Shown: positions 16,707-26,571 of the stretch, piece after piece
Numbering within the stretch: position 1 is the first letter of the stretch
How the letters are laid out: every line of letters begins with the position of its first letter
DNA from: Vulcanimicrobiota bacterium
Lineage (GTDB): Bacteria > Vulcanimicrobiota > Vulcanimicrobiia > Vulcanimicrobiales > Vulcanimicrobiaceae
Length of the DNA: 35,056 bases
Assembly: GCA_003161555.1 (NCBI GenBank)
Contig: PMOG01000045.1
Location: 1 to 35,056 of the forward strand
Direction of reading: 5' to 3'
Made by a program: the position numbers and the translations under genes
Notes under the pieces: model-generated
Seen by the model: the letters and a program-made list of their open reading frames with translations, nothing else
Database searches by the model: none
Told to the model about the DNA's origin: nothing

Positions 16707-18434
16707 GTGAACCCCACGCTCCGGCGGCTCCTGCGCGAGGCGCGTCCCTATTCCGGCCGGCTCGTGGTCGCGATGCTGCTGGGCGTCCTGGCCGGCGTGG
16801 CGCCGCTGACCCTGGCCCGGGTCGCCGGCCTCTTGCAGGCGCACGTCCTGATCGCGCGTCCCGAACTGGGAGCGGTGGTGCTGATCGTGGTGCTGGTCAT
16901 CGGCTCGCAGCTGCTCGGGAACGCGGCGTCCTACGGCCAGGGCTACCTGACCGCCTGGAGCGGCCAGCGAATGGTGGCCTCGTTCCGGGCGCGGATGTTC
17001 GACCGCATCGTGCGCATGCCGCTCAGCGATTTCGACCGCTGGCGTCCGGGCGAACTGCAGTCGCGGATGTCGAGCGATCTGAACCTGATGACCGACGCGA
17101 TCTCGATTTCGCTGCCGCAGTTCATCCAAACCGCGGTCACCTTCGTCGGCGCGCTGATCTACATGATCTATCTCGATTGGTTCTTGGCCGCGGTCCTGTT
17201 CGTGGCGGCACCGATCGTCGCGTGGGTCGTCAGCCGGTTCAACGCGCTGATCGTCGCCGGAACCAAACGCGCCCAGGAACGCATCGCCGATCTGGCCAGC
17301 AATCTGGTCGAAGTGTTGGCGAACGAGCGGGTCGTCAAAGCCTTCCGGCGTGAAGAGTTCGAGCGCGAGCGTTTTACCGGCGCCAACGAACGCTACTTCG
17401 GCGCCTACATGAAGGTCACGCAGTTCAACCAGACGCAGGCGCCGGTGCTCGCGCTGGTGGTGATGCTGGCCGTGTGCGCGGTCATCGTCGTGACCGCGCG
17501 CGAAGTCGGCGTCGGCCGGCTCTCGCCGGAACGGGCGTGGGAGTTCTGGGGTGCGACCGCGCTGCTGATCAATCCGATGAATCGCTTCTCGATTTTCTTC
17601 GCCGACTTCGCGCGCGCGTTCGTCGGCGCCGGCCGCGTGTTCGAGATCTTGGATCTCCCGGTCGAGCGCGAAGATCCGCCCGGCGCGCAGCCGCTGGCGC
17701 GGCTGCTCGGCGACGTGCGCTTCGAACACGTCGGTTTCGCCTACGATCCCGGACGCCCGGTGCTGCGAGACTTCTCGGCCGAGATGCTCCACGGCGAGAT
17801 CGTAGCGCTGGTCGGGCCGTCGGGCGCCGGAAAGAGCACGATCGTCAACCTGGTGCCGCGCTTCTACGAGCCGCAGCAGGGCCGCATCACCGTCGACGGG
17901 GTCGACATCGCGGGCGTGCGCCTGGCCGACCTGCGCGACGCGATCGCGATCGTCCCGCAGGAGACGCAGCTCTTCAACGGCACGATCGCCGAAAACATCC
18001 GTTACGGGCGCCTCGACGCGTCCGACGACGAAATCATCGCAGCGGCGCGCGAAGCGAACGCGGACGAATTCGTCTCCCGGCTGCCCGAAGGCTATGCCAC
18101 GATCGTCGGCGAGCGCGGAATACGCCTGTCGGGCGGACAGCGTCAGCGCATCGCCATCGCGCGCGCGATCCTGCGCGATCCCCGGATTCTGATCCTGGAC
18201 GAAGCGACCAGTGCCCTCGATTCCCACTCCGAGGCCCTGATCGAGGTCGCGCTGGATCGGCTGCTGCCCGGACGCACGACCCTGATCATCGCCCATCGCC
18301 TCTCGACGATTCGCCGCGCGTCCAAGATCCTGTACATCGAAGCGGGGAGCGTGCGCGAGGCGGGTACCCACGAAGCGCTGATCGCCGCCGGCGGCGCCTA
18401 CGCCACCCTGCACGCTGCCCAGTTCGCGCGCTGA
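16707..18434 (+). CDS. ABC exporter (TMD-NBD fusion, MsbA-like)
   Basis: Six-helix TMD followed by Walker A VGPSGAGKST, LSGGQRQRIAIARAIL signature, ILILDEATSALD Walker B, IIAHRLSTI H-loop. GTG 16707 preferred to TTG 16653. Confidence 0.95.
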   Translation: MNPTLRRLLREARPYSGRLVVAMLLGVLAGVAPLTLARVAGLLQAHVLIARPELGAVVLIVVLVIGSQLLGNAASYGQGYLTAWSGQRMVASFRARMFDRIVRMPLSDFDRWRPGELQSRMSSDLNLMTDAISISLPQFIQTAVTFVGALIYMIYLDWFLAAVLFVAAPIVAWVVSRFNALIVAGTKRAQERIADLASNLVEVLANERVVKAFRREEFERERFTGANERYFGAYMKVTQFNQTQAPVLALVVMLAVCAVIVVTAREVGVGRLSPERAWEFWGATALLINPMNRFSIFFADFARAFVGAGRVFEILDLPVEREDPPGAQPLARLLGDVRFEHVGFAYDPGRPVLRDFSAEMLHGEIVALVGPSGAGKSTIVNLVPRFYEPQQGRITVDGVDIAGVRLADLRDAIAIVPQETQLFNGTIAENIRYGRLDASDDEIIAAAREANADEFVSRLPEGYATIVGERGIRLSGGQRQRIAIARAILRDPRILILDEATSALDSHSEALIEVALDRLLPGRTTLIIAHRLSTIRRASKILYIEAGSVREAGTHEALIAAGGAYATLHAAQFAR

Positions 18435-18461
18435 GGGTACGCACAGGGTACAGGGAAGACG

Positions 18462-19466
18462 ATGACACCCTTGGAGCTGCTTGGCGGGCGCTACCGCCTC
18501 GACCGCATCGCCGGCCACGGCGGCATGGCGACGGTCTTCGAGGCCCACGACACCGTGCTCAATCGCGTCGTCGCGATCAAATTGCTGCAGCGCCGCCACG
18601 ACGCGACCGGGGTCGTCGAGGAGCGGTTCCGGCGCGAGGCTTTGGCTGAAGCGAGCCTGGTGCACCCCAATATCGTCACGGTGCACGACGTGGGCGTGCA
18701 CGAGGACGGCCGGCCGTACATCGTGATGGATTACGTCGACGGCCGCTCCTTGGCGGCCCTGATCGCCGAAGGGCCGATCCCCTCGGAGCGCGTGGCCGCG
18801 ATCGGGCTCGCGATCGCCCGTGCGCTCGACGCGGCGCACGAACGCGGCATCATCCATCGCGACGTCAAGCCGGCCAACATCCTGATCGATCAGCAGGGAC
18901 TGCCGCAGCTGACCGATTTCGGCCTGGCGCGCGTCGCCGACGACAGCGAACTCACCATCGCGGGCGAACTGCTGGGGACGGCGATGTACGTCGCCCCGGA
19001 GCAAGCACGTTTCGGAACTTGTACCGCGCAAGGCGATCTGTACGCGTTCGGTGCGGTGCTCTATCATGCGCTGGCCGGCGCGCCGCCCTTCGAGGGCGCC
19101 GGCGCGATCGACGTTGCGCTGCGGCGCTTCGAAGAAGATCCGGCGCCGCTGCAGGCGCGCGTCGGCGACGTCGACCCGGCGCTCGCCGCGCTCGTGCACG
19201 AATTGCTGGCGCGCGAACCCGCAGCGCGTCCGCCGAGTGCGGCTGCGGTGGCGGAACGTTTGGGCGACATCGCAGCGCGGGTGCGCACCGAACGGACCAG
19301 CGGCGATCCGGTGACGCCGAACACGATTCCGCCCGCGGCCGTGCCCGGCGCGGCCGGGCTCGCGGCGCCGCCGCCGGACGTACCGCTCCCGAATCCCTCG
19401 TTGCTGCCGGCCGATCTGTGGAGCGCGCGCGACGAGGTTGCCCCGGAACGCGTCGGGCCGTCCTAA
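18462..19466 (+). CDS. Soluble PknB-type Ser/Thr protein kinase
   Basis: RYRLDRIAGHGGMATVFEAHD, VAIK, IIHRDVKPANILID, TDFGLAR, MYVAPEQ; short Pro/Ala-rich tail with no TM segment or sensor domain. Confidence 0.95.
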   Translation: MTPLELLGGRYRLDRIAGHGGMATVFEAHDTVLNRVVAIKLLQRRHDATGVVEERFRREALAEASLVHPNIVTVHDVGVHEDGRPYIVMDYVDGRSLAALIAEGPIPSERVAAIGLAIARALDAAHERGIIHRDVKPANILIDQQGLPQLTDFGLARVADDSELTIAGELLGTAMYVAPEQARFGTCTAQGDLYAFGAVLYHALAGAPPFEGAGAIDVALRRFEEDPAPLQARVGDVDPALAALVHELLAREPAARPPSAAAVAERLGDIAARVRTERTSGDPVTPNTIPPAAVPGAAGLAAPPPDVPLPNPSLLPADLWSARDEVAPERVGPS

Positions 19467-19491
19467 AGTCTGCCTGAACTCTCGACGATAG
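19464..19491 (+). promoter_or_regulatory. Candidate sigma-28 (FliA/SigD)-type promoter upstream of the flgM-like gene
   Basis: TAAAgtct-N12-GACGATAG (TAAA, 16-nt gap, GACGATAG), close to the TAAA...GCCGATAA/T consensus; about 40 nt upstream of ATG 19533. Confidence 0.4.
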
Positions 19492-19532
19492 GGCTTGTAG
19501 TAAGGACGCTGTTCGAGCAAACGAGGTCGAAC

Positions 19533-19826
19533 ATGATGATCAGCCGGGATGAGATCGGGTTCGCCCTGGACGCGTACCGGAACGCACGGCGCCAGCACCG
19601 CCGCGACGGGCGCGCGCTCAGCGCGGGTGCGCGGGCATGGCACCGCTGGAGCGCGGCGCGCTGGTGTGCGGCCTTCGGTCGAGCTGCGCTGGTCGAGCCG
19701 TTCTACCGGCACGCACGGGTAGCCGAACTGCGCCTGCGTATCGCAGAGGGACGTTACGACGTCACCAGCGAGGAGATCGCGGAGAAGCTGCTCGGCCGTT
19801 TGATCGTCGACGCCGCCACGGCCTGA
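19533..19826 (+). CDS. flgM: Anti-sigma-28 factor FlgM-like protein
   Basis: C-terminal RHARVAELRLRIAEGRYDVTSEEIAEKLLGRLI matches the FlgM signature (RVxxLxxxIxxGxYxVxxxxIAxKLL). Confidence 0.75.
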   Translation: MMISRDEIGFALDAYRNARRQHRRDGRALSAGARAWHRWSAARWCAAFGRAALVEPFYRHARVAELRLRIAEGRYDVTSEEIAEKLLGRLIVDAATA

Positions 19827-19894
19827 GCGCACTTCACCTTCGCGGCCGTTCGGCCGATAGCAAAAGGGTGAGGTCGGACGATGACGAGCCGGGC

Positions 19895-20314
19895 GTGACG
19901 ATCGCGCTGCCGCGTTTTGGTTCGTGTTGTTACCGGGAGTCCGACGTCATCAGGTTCCCATGGGGATTGCCGGGATTCAGCGCGCTGCGGCGATTCATTC
20001 CGCTCGAGTTCGATGACGACGGACGCATCTGGCTGCAGAGCCTCGATGATCCGGCGGTGGCGATCCCGACGGCGGATGCGGCGCGGCGGGTCCCGGGCTA
20101 CGCGCCGCAGCTTCCGGGCTACGCCGAGGATTCGCTCGACCTGGGCGACGGCGCGGAGCGCCTCTTTCTGCTGGTCGACGGGGACTCGGAAGCGCTCGAG
20201 CCGGCGGCGCCGATCGTGGTCAACCTGCGCACCCGCACGGCGCGCCAGATCGTGCTCGAGAACCGTCCCCGGCGCGTCGGGCCGGCGGCGTCCGTCGCCG
20301 CGGCGGGAGGGTAA
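19895..20314 (+). CDS. fliW: Flagellar assembly factor / CsrA antagonist FliW
   Basis: SDVIRFPWGLPGFSALRRFIPLEFDDDGRIWLQSLDDPAVAIPTADAARRVPGYAPQLPG...APIVVNLRTRTARQIVLEN: FliW motifs; directly upstream of csrA. GTG start inferred. Confidence 0.85.
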   Translation: MTIALPRFGSCCYRESDVIRFPWGLPGFSALRRFIPLEFDDDGRIWLQSLDDPAVAIPTADAARRVPGYAPQLPGYAEDSLDLGDGAERLFLLVDGDSEALEPAAPIVVNLRTRTARQIVLENRPRRVGPAASVAAAGG

Positions 20315-20361
20315 CGCCGGAGACGGGAAAGCGAGCGCTTCTTGGCCATGGAGGGCGTCCG

Positions 20362-20634
20362 GTGCTCGTGCTCAGCCGCAAGCTCAACCAGGCGATCATC
20401 ATCGGCGATGACATCCGCATCGTGGTCGTGGCCGTCGAGCGCGATACGGTAAAATTGGGGATCGAAGCACCGCGCGCGATTCCGGTGCACCGCTCCGAGG
20501 TCTACGAAGAGATCCAGCGGGGTAACCGCGACGCCGCCGGCACGGCCGAGCCGCGATCAGGCGCCAAGCCCCGGATCGCACCGCTGGGCCGAACCCCGCG
20601 CCCAGCCCCGCCCGAGGGGCAACCAGACTCCTGA
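20362..20634 (+). CDS. csrA: Carbon storage/translational regulator CsrA with extended C-terminus
   Basis: [59 protein letters not shown]... canonical CsrA plus a Pro/Arg-rich tail. GTG start. Confidence 0.96.
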   Translation: MLVLSRKLNQAIIIGDDIRIVVVAVERDTVKLGIEAPRAIPVHRSEVYEEIQRGNRDAAGTAEPRSGAKPRIAPLGRTPRPAPPEGQPDS

Positions 20635-20669
20635 GGCGAGCCTGGCCCGGGGTCCCGCGGGTCCCGGTA

Positions 20670-20678
20670 TGGTATACT
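20670..20678 (+). promoter_or_regulatory. Extended -10 promoter (TGGTATACT) for the rpsB operon
   Basis: Perfect TGnTATACT extended -10 between csrA and rpsB; about 140 nt leader to ATG 20822. Confidence 0.6.
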
Positions 20679-20821
20679 TTGTGGGTTGCCCCGCGCAGAA
20701 CGGGGCTCACTTCACCGGCCTGGAGGGCCGGAGAGGCGGCCGCGAGCACGACGCGCGCGGTTGCCATGCGCCCATCACGATGCCAAGGACGGCAGCGCGG
20801 GCTCAGAAAGGTCACGATTTC

Positions 20822-21586
20822 ATGGCATCAGGCGTAACCATGCGCGCTCTTCTGGAGGCCGGGGTCCATTTCGGACACCAAACGCGCCGCTGGAATCCGA
20901 AGATGAAGCCATACATCTTCCAAGAGCGCAACGGCATCTACATCATCGACCTCTCCAAGACGCTGGCGATGCTCAACGACGTCTACGACGCCGTCAAGCA
21001 GATGTCGCGGGGCGGCCGGGTCGTGCTCTTCGTGGGCACCAAGAAGCAAGCTCAGGACGTCGTGCGCGAAGAGGCCGAGCGCGCCGGGACGTTCTTCGTC
21101 AACCAGCGCTGGCTGGGCGGAACGCTGACCAACTTCGCGACGATTCAGAAGCGGATCTCGCGCCTGCGCGAGCTCGAGGGGATGCGCCAGCAAGGCACCT
21201 TCGATCTGCTTCCCAAGAAAGAAGTGGCGCGGCTGACCGACGAGCTGGAGAAGCTCGAGAAGTTTCTGGGCGGAATCAAGGACATGCACCGGCTCCCCGA
21301 TGCGGTCTTCATCGTCGATCCCAAAAAAGAACGGATCGCGGTCATGGAAGCCAAGAAGCTGAACATCCCGATCATCGCCGTGATCGATACCAACTGCGAT
21401 CCCGATGAGATCAACTACGCGATCCCCGGCAATGACGATGCGATCCGCAGCGTGCGGCTGATGGTCTCGACCATCGCCAATGCGATCATCGAAGGCAAGA
21501 CCGAGACCGAGTCCGCATACGACGCGGCCGATTACGACCAGCAGTACGCCCAGATCGCTGCCGAACCCGAACCTGCCGCGGTTTAA
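20822..21586 (+). CDS. rpsB: 30S ribosomal protein S2
   Basis: [47 protein letters not shown]...[15 protein letters not shown]... Confidence 0.99.
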   Translation: MASGVTMRALLEAGVHFGHQTRRWNPKMKPYIFQERNGIYIIDLSKTLAMLNDVYDAVKQMSRGGRVVLFVGTKKQAQDVVREEAERAGTFFVNQRWLGGTLTNFATIQKRISRLRELEGMRQQGTFDLLPKKEVARLTDELEKLEKFLGGIKDMHRLPDAVFIVDPKKERIAVMEAKKLNIPIIAVIDTNCDPDEINYAIPGNDDAIRSVRLMVSTIANAIIEGKTETESAYDAADYDQQYAQIAAEPEPAAV

Positions 21587-21602
21587 ATTCAACGGGAACG
21601 AC

Positions 21603-23520
<1,918 letters not shown>

Positions 23521-23521
<1 letters not shown>

Positions 23522-23727
23522 TGCCGTCCGATCTTGCCCTGCTGCCGTGGACCGCAGCGCGTGCGGCGCTGGCCGACCGGCCGCTGCGCATGCGCGTGCT
23601 GACCCCACCGTACCCTGCGCTCGGTTTGGGCACGCTGCGCTGCCTGCGGGTGAAGCCGCTGGCCGGGGCCGGCGACGGCGCCTGGGAGCTGATCGCCGGC
23701 TACGACGGGTACGAACGACTGCCATGA
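23521..23727 (+). CDS. Small uncharacterised protein (68 aa) embedded between frr and uppS
   Basis: TGATG overlap with the frr stop and ATGA overlap with the uppS start; MPSDLALLPWTAARAALADRPLRMRVLTPPYPALGLGTLRCLRVKPLAGAGDGAWELIAGYDGYERLP. Confidence 0.65.
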
Positions 23728-24497
23728 GACCCGCCGGCGTTGCCGACCGATCCTCCGCCGCGCTGCTGCGGCCGCCGCGCGGCGTCGTGCTCGATCCGGC
23801 CCGGCTCCCCCAACACGTGGCGATCATCATGGACGGCAACCGCCGCTGGGCGCGTTCGCACCGGCTCCCGGCGATCGAAGGCCATCGCCGCGGCATCGTC
23901 GCGCTGCGCGAGATCACGCGGGCGGCCAGCGACTGGCACATCCCGATGCTGACCGTCTACGGCTTCTCGAGTGAAAACTGGAAGCGCGACTCGACCGAAA
24001 TCTCGCTGCTGCTCGACCTGTGCGTGTACTTCGCCGAGCACGAACTCGACGAGCTGCGCCGCAACAACGTGCGCGTGCGCGTGATCGGCAACTACCGCCA
24101 ACTGCCGCCGGCCTCGCGCGACGCGCTCGACCGGCTGGTGGCCAAGACCGCCCGCAATTCGGGGCTCGAGCTGAACCTGGCCGTCAACTACAGCGCGCGC
24201 ACCGAACTGCGCGACGCGATCGCGGCGATGATGGCCGACGTCGCGGCCGGCACGCTCGCACCCGACGCGATCGAGGAGGACACGCTCGCGAGCTACCTCG
24301 CGACGGCTGGGATGCCGGATCCCGATCTCCTCATCCGGCCGGGCGGCGAAGCACGGCTTTCGAATTTCTTGCTGTATCAAGTCGCGCACGCCGAGCTGGT
24401 GCTGCGCGATACGTTCTGGCCCGACTTCTCGCGCGATCACTTCGCCGAGGCCATCGCGGAATATCAACGCCGGCGGCGCGCCTCCGGGCCGGCATGA
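23724..24497 (+). CDS. uppS: Isoprenyl (undecaprenyl diphosphate) transferase
   Basis: LPQHVAIIMDGNRRWARSHRLPAIEGHRRG...LTVYGFSSENWKR...PDPDLLIRPGGEARLSNFLLYQVAHAELVL. Confidence 0.98.
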   Translation: MRPAGVADRSSAALLRPPRGVVLDPARLPQHVAIIMDGNRRWARSHRLPAIEGHRRGIVALREITRAASDWHIPMLTVYGFSSENWKRDSTEISLLLDLCVYFAEHELDELRRNNVRVRVIGNYRQLPPASRDALDRLVAKTARNSGLELNLAVNYSARTELRDAIAAMMADVAAGTLAPDAIEEDTLASYLATAGMPDPDLLIRPGGEARLSNFLLYQVAHAELVLRDTFWPDFSRDHFAEAIAEYQRRRRASGPA

Positions 24498-25369
24498 CGA
24501 CCACGACCACGGCATCGGGTTCCGCCCCGTTGGCAGCAGCCCGCAAGCCCGCCGTCAGCGCGCGCCGCGTCATCAGCGGCATCCTCTTGGCCGCGCTCGG
24601 CTTTGCCTGCAACGCCTGGCCGCCGGCATTCACGGTGCTGGTGCTCCTGATCGCGACCGGCTGCGTGTACGAGTTCGCCGGTCTCTCGGCGCGCAAAGGC
24701 CCGCAGCTCGAACTCCCGGTCGCGATGGTCGCGGTGTGGGCCTACATCCTGTTGGCGCACTTCGGACTGATCCACAGCTACGAAGGCATTCTGCTGGCGG
24801 CGACGGTGGTGGTCGCGCTCGCCACCGCAACCTTCACCGGCGAAGCGGGCTATTTCGCACGCAGCGGGTTCACGCTGCTGGGCGTGCTGTACATCGGAAA
24901 GCTGCTGACCTACTTCATCGCCATTCGCGCCTTGCACGACGGCGCGCTGTGGATCGCCTGGGCGATCTTCCTGGTCGCCTTCACCGATATCTTCGCGATG
25001 CTTGTCGGCACCGCGATCGGCCGTCATCAGCTGACCCGGCTGTCGCCGAAAAAGACGGTCGAAGGTGCGCTCGGCGGTTTTGTGGCGTCGGTCGGCGTCG
25101 GTGCGGCGATCGCGCTGGTCCCCACGCTGCACGTAAGCTGGTGGCAGGGCGCAATCGTGGGCGCGATCACCTCGATCGCGGCGCAAGCCGGCGATCTCGT
25201 CGAGAGCGGTCTCAAACGCGATGCCAAAGTGAAGGATGCCGGGTCGCTGATCTGGGGACACGGCGGCGTCCTCGACCGCTTCGACTCGTACATCTTCGCC
25301 GGCGTCGCGTTCTATTTCGCGCTGTTCCTGATCGGCGTGATCTCGAACAACCGGCTGGTGAACACGTGA
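24494..25369 (+). CDS. cdsA: Phosphatidate cytidylyltransferase
   Basis: Multi-TM; LVAFTDIFAMLVGTAIGRHQLTRLSPKKTVEGALGG...AQAGDLVESGLKRDAKVKDAGSLIWGHGGVLDRFDSYIF. Confidence 0.97.
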   Translation: MTTTTTASGSAPLAAARKPAVSARRVISGILLAALGFACNAWPPAFTVLVLLIATGCVYEFAGLSARKGPQLELPVAMVAVWAYILLAHFGLIHSYEGILLAATVVVALATATFTGEAGYFARSGFTLLGVLYIGKLLTYFIAIRALHDGALWIAWAIFLVAFTDIFAMLVGTAIGRHQLTRLSPKKTVEGALGGFVASVGVGAAIALVPTLHVSWWQGAIVGAITSIAAQAGDLVESGLKRDAKVKDAGSLIWGHGGVLDRFDSYIFAGVAFYFALFLIGVISNNRLVNT

Positions 25370-26571
25370 GCCGCCGGCGCATCGCGGTGCTCGGTTCGAC
25401 CGGCAGCATCGGGCGCCAGACGCTCGACGTCATCGCCCGCCACCCCGAGCGATTCGCGGTTAGCGGGCTGGCTGCGGGCCGCAACGTGGAATTGCTGGCG
25501 GCGCAGGTCACGCAGTTCCATCCGCAGGTCGTCTCGGCCGGCAGCGAGGCGGCGGCGCAGGAACTTGCCGCGCGGCTTGAACCGGGCGACGCGCGCGTCG
25601 TGCACGGCACGGAGGGATTGCATGCGGTTGCGTGCGCGTCCAACGCCGATCTCGTCGTCGCCGCCACCGACGGCGCGGTCGCGTTCGAAGCGGTGTTCGC
25701 TGCGGTGGCCGCCGGCATCGATGTCGCGCTGGCCAACAAAGAACTGATCGTGGCCGCGGGCGATCTACTGGCGGCCGAGGCCGCACGCAGCGGTGCGCGG
25801 CTGCTCCCGGTCGACAGCGAGCACTCTGCGATCTTCCAATGCTTGCAGGGCGCGCCGCCCGAGCGCGTCGCGGCGATCGTCCTCACGGCATCGGGCGGAC
25901 CGTTCTGGGAACGTTCGCGCGCCGAGATGGAAGATGCGACCGTCGCCGACGCGCTCGCGCATCCGACCTGGCGGATGGGCGTCAAGAATACGATCGATTC
26001 CGCGACCCTGATGAACAAGGGATTGGAAGTGATCGAGGCGTCGCGGCTCTTCGGTATCCCGGGCGAACGGATCCACGTGCTCGTTCACCGGACCTCGATC
26101 GCGCACGGCTTCGTCATCTTCACCGACGGGAACGTGCTGGCGCAATTGGCTCCGCCCGACATGCGGCTGCCGATCGGCTACGCGCTTGCGTATCCCGACC
26201 GTCTGGCCGACCGCCCCCACGACGACCCGCTGGCGGCCCTGGGGGGCGAGCGCGGTTCGACCGCGACCTCGCTCACCTTCGAGCGCGCGGATCCCGAGCG
26301 GTTCCCGTGCCTGCGGCTGGCCTATCGGGCGCTCGAATTGGGCGGTACGGCCCCGGCGATCGTCTCGGCGGCCAACGAGATCGCGGTCCAGGCGTTTGTG
26401 GCCGGCGAGGTCCGCTTTGGGGACATCCCGGCCTGCATCGAAACCGTTCTCGAAGGGGTCGCTACCAGCGAATCGAGTCTCGACGCTGTTCGCCGTGCCG
26501 ACCGGACCGCACGCGAGCTGGCCCGCGACTTCGTCCGCCAACGGCTTGCGGGTCCGACACGGAGCACATGA
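25366..26571 (+). CDS. dxr: 1-deoxy-D-xylulose 5-phosphate reductoisomerase
   Basis: IAVLGSTGSIGRQTLDVI...ALANKELIVAAGDLL...PVDSEHSAIFQCLQG...NTIDSATLMNKGLEVIEASRLFGI; GTG start overlapping the cdsA end. Confidence 0.98.
   Translation: MSRRRIAVLGSTGSIGRQTLDVIARHPERFAVSGLAAGRNVELLAAQVTQFHPQVVSAGSEAAAQELAARLEPGDARVVHGTEGLHAVACASNADLVVAATDGAVAFEAVFAAVAAGIDVALANKELIVAAGDLLAAEAARSGARLLPVDSEHSAIFQCLQGAPPERVAAIVLTASGGPFWERSRAEMEDATVADALAHPTWRMGVKNTIDSATLMNKGLEVIEASRLFGIPGERIHVLVHRTSIAHGFVIFTDGNVLAQLAPPDMRLPIGYALAYPDRLADRPHDDPLAALGGERGSTATSLTFERADPERFPCLRLAYRALELGGTAPAIVSAANEIAVQAFVAGEVRFGDIPACIETVLEGVATSESSLDAVRRADRTARELARDFVRQRLAGPTRST

Noticed and set aside
16098-19832. 1244-aa minus-strand ORF opposite the exporter, kinase and flgM-like genes
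   Set aside because: High-GC antisense shadow: its sequence is dominated by R, H, Q, D and G with low-complexity runs, and the plus strand has three clearly recognisable proteins.
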